DNA of 64,000 bases from Kingdonia uniflora (taxonomy: Eukaryota; Streptophyta; Magnoliopsida; Ranunculales; Circaeasteraceae): assembly GCA_014058105.1 (NCBI GenBank), contig JACGCM010002568.1:1054001-1118000 (forward strand), given 5' to 3'. How positions within the stretch are numbered: the first letter of the stretch is position 1; each line of letters starts with the position of its first letter. The notes below the pieces were generated by a model, which saw only the letters and a program-made list of their open reading frames with translations, searched no databases and was not told where the DNA came from. The position numbers and the translations under genes were made by a program. Of the stretch, positions 54,561 to 64,000 are shown piece by piece.

Positions 54561-55170
54561 AGTTAAAATCAATCACTTTCATCGGCGGTAAATCGGGAAT
54601 CAGCTGGATAACGTCAGAATAGTTCCAGACAACCGGAATAGAGCTAACGTCCACACCCGAGGACTCTAACTCTAGGAAAGCTAATAAGCCGTCTCCTGAC
54701 TGCGCAGGTTTCAAACTAGAGAACACGAATCGCCTCTCACTGGGAATACAAAAGGTAGCCATCTTCTCAAAGCAGTCTAAGATGACCTGGTGTGTCGACA
54801 ACAAATCAATGCCTAGGATGATGTCAAACTCATGCATCGGCAAAACTAATAGGTCTGCTGATAGGACGCAAACTCAAACAACTATCGGGTAATCTCTACA
54901 TATACGTGAGATAGACACCGAAGAATCTAAAGAAGTACCCACAAAAACCACATCAATCAATAAAGAAGACTTAAAGCCAATAATGCAGATGCGATGAATG
55001 AATGCGATACGCCAGAATCGAAAAGGACATGAGCGTACGAATAAGAGATATGGATCGTGCCTTCCACCACAGGTGGAGCGGTGCGTGCGTTGCGCTTTTC
55101 TACTCCAAACACTCTACTCTGTCAAAGGCCCTTGCCTGGCCCTGCTGCTAGCTCGGATGCTACGGTCCCT
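54561..55170 (-). pseudogene. Tekay copy B: protease
   Basis: The frame 54843-54412 starts MPMHEFDIILGIDLLSTHQV, the C-terminal strand of the retropepsin-like domain (LGxDWL has become LGIDLL). The active-site part further upstream (54850-55150) is broken by stops and shifts. Alignable to the better preserved protease of copy C (60751-61161). Confidence 0.7.
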
Positions 55171-55255
55171 GTATACCCTGAGGGCCTGGAACTATCTGTC
55201 TACCCTGTGGACCCTGAAACAGTCTCTGTGGAAACTACTGAACCTAAGGAACTTG

Positions 55256-56430
55256 TTACGGTCGTGAGTGGAAACCAACTTGACCCTGAAACTGAAGTAA
55301 CGGCTGCTGACCACTGTCTGGTTTGGGACAGAGCATCCTAATATGCCAAATTCCCCCGCAGTTCCAACAAGTGTACGAAGAAAGCTGCACCCTCTCTAAA
55401 TACTGTCTGCCCGTAGCTATCGCTGGTGTACCCTTAAATCTCTGCCTCTTCAAACGCAAGCTGTCATACTATGTTTGAACTGCCTTGCCCTTGTCGGGTC
55501 TTGAATCCTATTTTACTGGGTTCCTCGCGTCTCTAGACCTGCGATCCTCTGCCTCCTATTGTTCTAAAGCTAACGCTTTAAACAAAACCTCCCTGTAAGT
55601 ACTTGCACCGGAAGAGATCAAGAACCTCCTGAAGAATGGACGAAGACCTCTCAAAATTTTTATCTTCTTCAGTTTCTCATCCTAAACAATAAACGGTACG
55701 TAACGAACGAGCTCGTTAAATCTTTGATCATAGCGAGCCACACTCATATCACCCTTCTTAAGTGTGTAGAACTCAGAAATGCAGGCGTATCTGAAGATCT
55801 GCGGAAAATACTGATCGAAGAAACGCTCCTGGAATGACGACCAAAGAATAGGAGACTCCAAAACTATCTTCTTGGCCATATCCCACCAATAATCTGCCTC
55901 GCCCTAAAGCAGGCAATCTGCAAGTGTCACCTGCAGATCGTCGGGACACTTCATCGCGTCCAAGGTCTTCTCTATAGACCCGAACCATGCCTCGGCCTCT
56001 GAAGGAATAAATGTGACGGAAAAAGTAGGGTACTTGTATCTCGGAACCTGTTCTAAGTAACTGTGCTCACAGTGTACTAGGCTCCTAGCCTGCTGAAAGG
56101 AAGCGACAAAACTCTAAATAAACTGCTTCATCTCTGCTGAAACGCATGAAGCTGCTGGAATAGGTAAAACACCTGGTTTCCCTAAAAGCACTGGAGTAAG
56201 CGGGGCACTCAGATAAATCTGAGCCCCTGGTGCTACTCCCACACCAACCCCAGCCTCAAAAACTATCGGCTCTGTCTGCGGGATCGGAACGGACCCCCAA
56301 CTCTCCTGACTAACCACTGGCTCGTCAGCCATAACTCCACTGCGCAAACCCTGGCGAATACCCCCTCGAATACCCCTCTGGGTTCTAGCACAATCTCTGC
56401 CTCTGCCACCTCAAGCCATCTGTTACGAAC
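55256..56430 (-). pseudogene. Tekay copy B: gag with zinc knuckle
   Basis: Gag starts directly after a splice-acceptor-like GTTCGTAACAG with ATGGCT, then a TGA and an R/G-rich start (GGRGRGRA). Next come VAPGAQIYLSAPLTPVLLGK (56347-56114), the gag core SPILWSSFQERFFDQYFPQI and EFYTLKKGDMSVARYDQRFN (55879-55682), and the knuckle CWNCGGIWHIRMLCP (55459-55256), a CX2CX4HX4C. Several stops separate these parts. Confidence 0.8.
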
Positions 56431-57745
56431 AAGGAATCACAACTCAGGAACGGCTAGGAATGGATTAGGAATTAGGATAGGATTACGATAACCCAACCAC
56501 CACTAACTAACTCAGGTCCTATGCAATCCAAAAACCAACTCTAGAAACAATTACAAACCCAAACTATAGGTTAACACTTCTAACAGAATAATTCCTAGGT
56601 TAAACTATAGTTAATCACAAAACATCTCTAAGTTTAATATAACTCTCTAAAACATTACTCAGAAACTAGTATAAAAACTTAATAATGCTTGAATAAAACT
56701 AGCCTGAAGGAAATCCAAGTCCTGCGGAAGAACCAACTCGAAGACCCAACTAAAATCCGCGGAACGGTAACGGAACGCCTAATAATCTAACACCAACAAT
56801 GGAGAACAAAAAACAACCAATCAATTAAGGAAACGGCATAAAAACAAATCCCTATAAATTATACCTACGCTGAAATTGAGCGAAAAGAACGGAAATGGAA
56901 TCGGGAATACTTACCGAGGATAGGAGCGAAACTTGCGATGAGGTGGGCAATGAATCCTCGAGCGATGGGGAAGAGTGGATAAAGAGTATGGAGGAGAGTA
57001 GAATAGGTTAGGGTGAGGAGAGTGAGAGAGAGAAAAAAAAATGGAAGTGAATAGAAGAGAGGAAAAGACCCGAAAAGGCTGAAAATGCGCCTCTGTTCGA
57101 ACAAAAATGATCCTGTTATAACAGATTGAGTTGTATTCGAACAGAGATTTGTCTCTTCGAATAGAAAGGGGTCTATTCGAGCAGAAAGGGCCCTGCTCGA
57201 ACAGAACTGCTCCTGCATTAAAAAAAGACCCCGGAAGAACCACTGACCACCCCGAACATCCCGAAAACAACACAGACCACCATCACTACCACACAAACAC
57301 TACTACAAACCCAACAAAGGTTATCCAAAGTAGGAATACCACCTCTACCTCCTCACAGGTACCAAAGCGCCTAAGCCCCCAAAAAAGAATCTTTTCCCTT
57401 GGGAAACCTACCGGCCAATCCAACGGCTCACCGGAACCACCTCAAACCACACACACATCAAACAAACATCACTACCAACGTAACAAAGGGTTTCCAAAGT
57501 AGAAACACCACCTCCACCTCCGAATGACCACCGAACCGCCAAAACTACAAAAAGAAATCTAATACTAAACCACGGAAAGGAACAAATGGATGCCTAATGG
57601 ATGAAGGAGTACATGCGGAAAATAAATGCGAAAGTTAACGTGAAGGAAATGAATCTAATATGCCGATGAGATAAAGAGTAGGAATATATCAGTGGAAATG
57701 AAATATGAGTAAATATTAGGAATAAATAAAATACGGGTCATCACA
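56431..57745 (-). repeat. Truncated LTR between copies B and C
   Basis: From TGTGATGACCCG (minus strand, 57745) the sequence matches the first ~1.4 kb of the full LTR (49256 down to about 47830), then passes at about 56495 into ~65 bp leading to gag. The U5 end of the LTR and the primer-binding site are missing. It keeps the LTR splice donor (CCTCG then GTAAGTATTC near 56918). The polypurine tract of copy C abuts it at 57746. Confidence 0.8.
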
Positions 57746-57759
57746 ATCTACCCCCTTAA

Positions 57760-59250
57760 AAAAATATTTCGCCCTCGAAATTAAATGCATACCACATCCT
57801 GAGAATAAAAGTGGATATTGCCTCCTCACATCAGCCTCCAACTCCCAGGTAGCCTCCTCTGGACCATGGTGACTCCACTTGACTTTCACAAACGGAATAA
57901 CCTATTGGTGAAGAACCTTTTCCTCGCAATCCAAAATACACTCTGGATGCTCAAGATACGAGGCATCGTCCCGAAACTCTATCGGTTCCCAGTCAATCAC
58001 GTGAGTAGGGGCCCGCTCGTACTTCCACAACATAGAAACATGGAAGACGTTGTGAACTCTGCTCAGCTGCGGCGGTAACGCCAAACGGTATGCTAACTCT
58101 CCAACTCTATCCAGAGTCTCAAACGGGCCAATATATCGCGGAGCTAGCTTCCCCTTCTTGCTAAAATGTATCACGCCCCTCATCGGTGAAACCTTCAGAA
58201 AACATGATCCCTGATCCAAAACTCTAGCGGTCTCCTGCGAATGTTGGAGTAACTCTTCTGTCGGCTCTGTGCTGTACGTAACCGATCCCTGATGGGAGTA
58301 ACTGTCTCAGTAGTCTCCCAAACCAAGTTTGGTCCCAGTAAGCTCTGCTCACCAACCTCTGCCCAACTCAAAGGTGATCTGCATGGTCTACCATATAAAG
58401 CCTCGTAAGGTGCCATCCCGATGCTCGACTGAAAACTGTTATTGTACACGAACTTCGCCCAATGTAAATACTTATCCCAGCTGCCCTTGAAGTCCAAAAC
58501 ACAAGCTCAATGCATATCCTCAAGGATCTGGTTAACTCGTTCTATCTGACCATCGGTCTGAGGGTGAAATACTGTACTGAAATCAAGTCTAGTATCCATA
58601 GCTCGCTGAAAACTCTGCGAAAATTTGCTGGTAAACCTGGCATCTCTATCTGACACAATAGATACTGGAACCCTGTGTAAACAAACAATCTCCCTCATAT
58701 ATATCCTGCTCAACTCATCAGTAGTCATAGTCGTGCGAGCCGGAATGAAATGTGCAGATTTGGTCAATCGGTCCACAATCACCCAAATAGAATCGTGTTG
58801 TTTCTTCCTCCGCGGTAAACCCGATTTGAAGTCCATCGTCACATGATCCCATTTCCACACTGGAATAGGTAAGGGTTTAAGCTGTCCCGCCGGTTTCTGA
58901 TGCTCGGCCTTCACCTGCTGGATAGTTAGACATTTGGAAAAAAAATCAGCTATCTCGCGCTTCATATTGTCCTACCAAAAATGTCTCTTCAGGTCCTGGT
59001 ACATCTTCGTACAGCCTGGATGAATGGTGTATCTCGAACCATGAACCTCACTAAAAACCTCATGTTTCAGAACCTCTGAATCAGGCATATAAAATCTACC
59101 CCTGTATCTGATGCTGCCATCTGAACTAACTGTCCAATCAGGTCTGGTGTCGTCTGAAGCCCAAGACTGTAATATGTCGTCCAGCTGCTACACCTCTATA
59201 ATCCGAGAAATCAAAGACGGCTGAACTCTCAGATTTGCAATAAGACCACC
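57760..59250 (-). pseudogene. Tekay copy C: integrase with chromodomain
   Basis: The frame 58965-58507 carries WDHVTMDFKSGLPRRKKQHD, SIVSDRDARFTSKFSQSF and FHPQTDGQIERVNQILEDMH, with D, D, E all kept. The next frames (58497-58195, 58219-57902) give [40 protein letters not shown] and [12 protein letters not shown]. After one stop (near 57905) the chromodomain-like VIPFVKVKWSHHGPEEATWE follows. Only single shifts separate the parts. Confidence 0.83.
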
Positions 59251-59271
59251 TGTAGTCTATGAATCCAAAAT

Positions 59272-59830
59272 CTACCCGAACTCTGCAATGTCGCTAAGCA
59301 TCGTCCATTCAGAAATCATCAGATGTGCAAGTAATCCTCTAGGTGAACGGCTCAAAGCGTCGGCCACCACGTTTTCCTTCCCTGGGTGATACTGCCAATC
59401 TACATCGTAGTCCTTAAGAAATTCCATCCACCTGCGTTGTCTCATGTTCAGCTCCTTTTGAGATAATACATACCGCAAACTTTTGTGATCAGAAAAGAGC
59501 TCGAATCTCTCCCCGTATAAGTAGTGTCTCCAGATCTTCAGCGTATAAGCCACCGCTGCCAACTCTAGGTCATCAGTAGGATAATTCCTCTCGTGGACCT
59601 TAAGTTGTCTCGAAGCATAAGCCACCACCTTTCCCTCCTGAATTAAAACGCAACCAAGTACACTGAAGGATGCATCACTGTATAATCTATACCTCTGCCC
59701 GCTGGATGGAACAATTAGAACTGGTACTATCGTCAATCTGTTCTTCAACTCGGCAAAAGCTAATGAACACCTGTCGTCCTAAACAAGCCGAACATCTTTC
59801 TGCGTCAAACGGGTCAAAGGGGCAGCAATC
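59272..59830 (-). pseudogene. Tekay copy C: RNase H
   Basis: The frame 59748-59272 is open for 158 codons: [80 protein letters not shown]. The acidic catalytic residues look intact. It is the best preserved RNase H of the composite. Confidence 0.85.
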
Positions 59831-59879
59831 CGCGAAAACCCCTCAATAAATCTACGATAGTAGTCCGCTAAACCCAGAA

Positions 59880-60560
59880 AACTACAAATCTTGGTAACGT
59901 TCGTCGGCTATGCCCAATCAGCGACTGCTGCAACCTTGGAAGGATCTACTCTAATTCTATTCTTAGACACCATGTGCCCTAGGAATTTCACCTCATGCAA
60001 CCAAAACTCACACCTTTCAAACTTAGCAAATAGTACGTTCACCCGCAAAGTCTGTAAAGCGATCCTTAAATGCTCTTCGTGCTCTTCCTCAGTCCTCGAA
60101 TATATCAGAATGTCATCGATGACCACAATGACGAACCGGTCAAGAAAAGGGCAGAAAACACGGTTCATCAAATCCATAAAGGCTGCGAGCACGTTCGTCA
60201 AACCGAACGGCATAACTAGAAACTCATAGCATCCGTAACGAGTCCAAAAGGCTGTCTTCAAAATATCAGCTGCCCTGATCCTCAGCTGGTAGTAACCTGA
60301 TCTTAGATTAATCTTCGAAATGAATTGCGCTCCTCGAAGCTAGTCAAAGAAGTCCTCGATTCTCGGCAATGGATATCTTTCTTGATCGTGACTTTGGTCA
60401 ACTCGCGGTAGTCAATACACAAGCGCATCGAGCCATCTTTCTTCTTTGCGAACTAAACTTGAGTTCCCCACGGCGAAGTACTCGGTCGAATAAATCCCTG
60501 ATCCATCAACTCAGAAATCTGATACTTCAATTCCTTCAGCTCAACAGGTGCTATACGATA
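59880..60560 (-). pseudogene. Tekay copy C: reverse transcriptase
   Basis: The frame 60261-59908 reads [60 protein letters not shown] and [20 protein letters not shown], with the catalytic VIDD intact. Earlier RT blocks ([16 protein letters not shown]) lie at 60460-60520, separated by stops. Confidence 0.84.
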
Positions 60561-60599
60561 CGGGGTCTTCGAATTGGTGTTGTGCCCAGAATAAGAACT

Positions 60600-61161
60600 A
60601 TGCCAAAATCAATCGCTTTCATTAGCGGTAAACTGGGAATTTGCTGGATAATGTCAGAATAATTGCAGGCTACCGAAATAGAGCTAAAGTCCACACCCGA
60701 GGACTCTAACTCTAGGAAAGCTAATAAGCCATACCCTGACTGCGCAGGTTTCAAACTAGAGAACAAGAATCGCCTCTCACCAGGAATACGAAAGATATCC
60801 GCCTTCTCAAGCAGTCTAAGGTGACCTGGTGCGCCGACAACCAATCCATACTTAGGATGATGTCAAACTCATGCATCGGTAAAACTAATAGGTCTGCTGA
60901 TAGGACGCGGCCACAAACAACTATCGGGCAATCTCTACATATACGTGAGATAGACATCGAAGAATCTAAAGGAGTACCCATAGAAACCTCATCAATAAAT
61001 AAAGTAGGCTTAAAACCAATAATGCAGAGTAATGCAGATGCCATGAATGAATGCGATACGCCAGAATCAAAAAGGACATGAGCGGGCGAATGAGAGATAT
61101 GGATTGTACCTTCCACCACAGGTGGAGCGGTGCGAGCATTGCCCCTCCCTACTGTAAACAC
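60600..61161 (-). pseudogene. Tekay copy C: protease
   Basis: The frame 61161-60751 includes GTIHISHSPAHVLFDSGVSH with the retropepsin active site FDSG intact, SMGTPLDSSMSISRICRDCP, and LPMHEFDIILSMDWLSAHQV, the second conserved strand. The frame shifts near 60790 toward the spacer before RT. Confidence 0.82.
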
Positions 61162-61384
61162 TCTGCTCTGTCCACGGCCCTGGTCTTGACCCTGCTGCTG
61201 GCTCGGATGCTACGGTCCTTGTACACCCTTAGATCCTGGAACAATCTGTCTACCCTATGGACCCTGAAACTGTCTCTGTGGAAACTGCTGAACCTGAGGA
61301 TCCTGCTACCGTCGTGAGTAGAAGCCAACTGGACCCTGAAGCTGTCATAGCGGCTGCTGACCTCTGTCTGGCTTGGGACAGAGC

Positions 61385-62465
61385 TTCCTAATATGCCAAA
61401 TTCCCCCGCAGTTCCATCAAGTATACGAAGAAAGCTGTGCCCTCTCTAAATATTGTCTTCCCGTAGCTCTCGCCGGTATACCCTTAAATCTCTGCCTCTT
61501 CAAACCCAAGCTGTCATACTGTGTCTGAACTACCTTGCCCTTGTCGGGTCTTGTATCCTAACTCACTAGGATCCTCGCATCTCTGGACCTGCGATCCTCT
61601 GCCTCGTTTTGTTCTAAAGCTAACTCTTTAGACAAAACCTCCCTGTAAGTACTGGCACCGGAAGAGATCAAGAACTTCCTGAAGAATGGATGAAGACCTC
61701 CTAAAAATTCATCTTCTTCTGTTCCTCATCCTAAACAATAAACGGTACGTAACGAACGAGCTCGTTAAACCTCTGATCATACCGAGCCACGCTCATATCA
61801 CCCTGCTCAAGTGTGTAGAACTCAGAAATGTAGGCGTCTCAGTAGCTCTGCAGAAAATACTGATCGAAGAAACGCTCCTGGAATGACGACCAAAGAATAG
61901 GAGATTCCAAAACTGTCCTCTTGGCCATATCCCACCAATAATCTGCTCGCCCTAAAATAGGCAAGCTGCAAGTGTCACCTGCTGATCGTCAGGACACTTC
62001 ATCACGTCCAAGGTCTTCTCTATAGACCTGAACCATGCCTCGACCTCTGATGGAATCAATGTACTAGAAAAAGTAGGGTACTTGTATCTTTGAAGCTGTT
62101 CTAAGTAAATGTGCTCCCTGTGTACTAGGCTCCTAGCCTGCTGAAAGGAAGCGACAAAACTCTAAATAAATTGCTTCATCTCTGCTGAAACGCATGAAGC
62201 TGCTGGAATAGGTAAAACATCTGGTTGCCCTAAAAGCACTGGAGTAAGCAGGGCACTCTGATAAATTTGAGCCCCAGGTGCTACTCCCACACCAACCCCA
62301 GCCTCAGAAACCATCGGCTCTGTCTGCAGGATCGGAACGGACCCCCAACTCTCCTAACTAACCACTGGCTCATGAGCCACTACTTCACGGCGCAAACACT
62401 GGCGAACACCCCCTCAGGTTCTAGCACGACCTCTGCCTCTGCCACCTCTAGCCAACTGTTGCGAA
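61385..62465 (-). pseudogene. Tekay copy C: gag
   Basis: Preceded by TTGTTCGCAACAG; the initiator position reads TTG instead of ATG, followed by an R/G-rich start (LARGGRGRGRART). Conserved parts: MVSEAGVGVGVAPGAQIYQS, SFVASFQQARSLVH, FSSTLIPSEVEAWFRSIEKT and, near 61410, a knuckle in which the first Cys codon is a stop. Shifts occur near 61900. It aligns throughout with gag of copy B. Confidence 0.78.
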
Positions 62466-63782
62466 CAAGGAATCACAACTCAGGAACGGATAGGAATTAA
62501 TTAGGAATTATGAAAGGAATACGATAACCCAACCACCACTAACTAAATCAGGTTCTATGCGAACCAAAAACCAACTCCATAAACAATTACAAACCCAAAC
62601 TACAGGTTAACACCTCTAACAGAATAATTCCTAGGTTAAACTATACTTAATTACATAACATCCCTAAGTTCAATATAACTCTTTAAAACAATACTCAGAA
62701 ACTAGTATAGAAACTTAATAATGCCAAAATAAAACTCGCCTGAAGGAAATCCAAGTCCTGCGGAAGAACCAACTCGGAAACCCAACTAAAATTTGCAGAA
62801 CGGTAACGGAACGCCTGATAATCTAACACCAACAATGGAGAACAACAAACAACCAGTTAATTAAGGAAATGACATCAAAGCCAAACCCTAGAAATTAGAC
62901 CTACGCCAAAATCGAGTGAAAAGAACAGAAAAGGAATCGAGAATACTTACCGAAGATAGGAGCGAAACTTACGGCGAAGCGGGCGAAGAATCCTTGAGCG
63001 ATGGGGAAGAGTGGATCAAGAGTATGGAGGAGAGTGGAATATGTTAGGGAGAGGAGAGTGAGAGGGAGAGTGAAAAAAGAAGTGAAAAGAAGAGAAGAAA
63101 AAACCCAATAAAGGCTGAAAACGCGCCTCTGTTCGAACAAAAATGATCTTGTTCGAATAGAGACTAGTCTATTCCAATAGAAAGGGGTCTATTCGAATAG
63201 AAAGGGCCCTGTTCGAACAAAACTGCTTCTACATCAAAAAAGACCCCGGAAGTACCACAGACCACCCCAAATACCCCGGAAACACCACGGACCACCACCA
63301 CTACCACACAAACACTACTACAAGCCCAACAAAGGTTTTCTAAAGTAGGAACACCACCTCTAACACCTTACGGCTACCAAAGCGCCTAAGCCCCCGAAAA
63401 GGAATCTTTTCCCTCGGGAAACTCCGGAAACCTACCGGCCAATCCAACGGCTCACCGGAACCACCCCAAACCACACACACAACAAACAAACATTACTATC
63501 AACCCATCTAGGGGTCCCCAAGGCCACAATGCCACCTCCTCCTCCGAATGACCACTGAACTGCCAAAGCTACAAAAAAGAATCTAATACTAAACCACCGA
63601 AAGGAACAAATGGGTACATAATGGATGAATAAAATGGATGAAAGAGTACATGCAGAAAATGAATGCGGAATTTAATGTGAAGGAAATGAATCTAATATGC
63701 CGATGAGATAAAGAGTAGGAATATATCAGCGGAAATGGAATATGAGTGAATATTAGGAATAAATGAAATACGGGTCATTACA
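62466..63782 (-). repeat. Truncated outer LTR (5' side of the composite)
   Basis: Begins TGTAATGACCCG on the minus strand at 63782, next to the target duplication. Like the 56431-57745 copy it lacks the last ~1.3 kb of the LTR and the primer-binding site, and joins gag through the same ~60-bp sequence. The splice donor (CTTCG then GTAAGTATTC near 62953) is kept. Confidence 0.82.
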
Positions 63783-63787
63783 CTGCA

Positions 63788-63979
63788 AGGTTTTGTCAGA
63801 GTTGGAGCCTTTTCCTGCAAGCTAGATAGAGCAGTCATGTTAGTTAAATGGGTTATTTCTGGATGGGGAATGGTATTGTTGGCCTCACTACACTCTTGAG
63901 AATTTGGTTTACTAGCACTCTCCCTTATGTTTTGACTGTTAGCTCCATTAGTAACCTTTACAGTAGCAAAAGTAGTCAT
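63788..63979 (-). pseudogene. 5' part of a host exon split by the Tekay composite
   Basis: From an ATG at 63979 (MTTFATVKVTNGANSQNIRE; two in-frame TAA codons lie just upstream) the minus-strand frame is open to the target duplication and continues in frame at 46525-46377. The peptide is S/N/T-rich and likely disordered. No family recognised. The true start could lie outside the window if an acceptor precedes it. Confidence 0.5.
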
Positions 63980-64000
63980 AAAAAAGTGTTATTAGATATT

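Larger units (their letters stand above)
46526..63782 (-). mobile_element. Composite of Ty3/gypsy Tekay/Del chromovirus copies, 17.3 kb
   Basis: The whole block is bounded by the 5-bp duplication CTGCA (46521-46525 and 63783-63787) and starts TG and ends CA, so it behaves as one insertion. From its 5' end (right): truncated LTR, full gag-pol copy (C), truncated LTR, second gag-pol copy (B) without chromodomain, LTR fragment, RNase H-IN remnant (A), full-length 2,731-bp LTR. Long LTRs, gag with an R/G-rich start, and an integrase C-terminus with chromodomain-like sequence fit the Tekay/Del clade. The arrangement suggests unequal recombination between copies after insertion. Confidence 0.82.

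Noticed and set aside
54998..55341. Plus-strand ORFs across the protease-gag spacer, also at 61051-61317
   Set aside because: Shadows of the Q/G-rich gag C-terminus on the minus strand.
1..64000. tRNA or rRNA genes
   Set aside because: No cloverleaf with A and B boxes or conserved rRNA core was noticed by eye; a covariance-model scan would be needed to exclude them.

Overview
The window reads as nuclear DNA of a flowering plant, most likely a eudicot. It is AT-rich and intron-bearing, and it is dominated by nested plant transposable elements. The species cannot be fixed from the sequence. I see no complete intact host gene. Host material survives as single exons or broken fragments: a KIB1/DUF295-type gene, an NSRP1-like fragment, a receptor-kinase tail, an LRR fragment, one RRM exon, a nucleotidyltransferase-like tail, a RING-H2 ORF and two exons of unrecognised genes.

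Layout, left to right. (1) 1-2.1 kb: first exon of an unknown minus-strand gene, with a Helitron 5' terminus about 90 bp upstream of its start codon. (2) 2.65-6.1 kb: a KIB1/DUF295-like gene split by a 2,477-bp solo LTR (3082-5558, target duplication AGTGT). (3) 6219-19659: a complete 13.4-kb Ty3/gypsy element of the Tat lineage on the minus strand, with two 816-bp LTRs, gag, PR, RT-RNase H, a second archaeal-type RNase H and IN. Between pol and the 3' LTR it carries a 6-kb module read on the opposite strand: a spliced accessory ORF with a gypsy-associated 'Transposase_28'-like domain, and two small ORFs that are diverged copies of each other, each behind its own TATA box. (4) 20.8-21.5 kb: NSRP1-like exons. 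(5) 22.0-27.8 kb, minus strand: a decayed endogenous pararetrovirus (Caulimoviridae, florendovirus-like) with movement protein, coat protein and protease regions, then an unidentified region where reverse transcriptase would be expected, then a promoter, poly(A) signal and degenerate primer site. (6) 27.8-35.2 kb, plus strand: a degenerate autonomous Helitron (Rep plus PIF1-like helicase). (7) 35.3-42.7 kb: a run of unrelated host gene fragments, all in the same orientation as the Helitron helicase, with one inserted block of possible organellar origin. (8) 43.0-44.3 kb: part of another LTR element with a primer-binding site. (9) 46526-63782: a 17.3-kb composite of Ty3/gypsy Tekay/Del chromovirus copies on the minus strand, bounded by one target duplication (CTGCA) and inserted in an exon of an unknown host gene.

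The most unusual structures are the antisense module of the Tat element, the RT-less arrangement of the pararetrovirus with promoter-proximal 21-bp repeats, the co-oriented gene-fragment cluster next to the Helitron, and the Tekay composite whose two large copies share the same LTR-to-gag deletion junction. All domain assignments come from reading translated motifs by eye; no database search was possible. Exon and domain ends without a motif are approximate.
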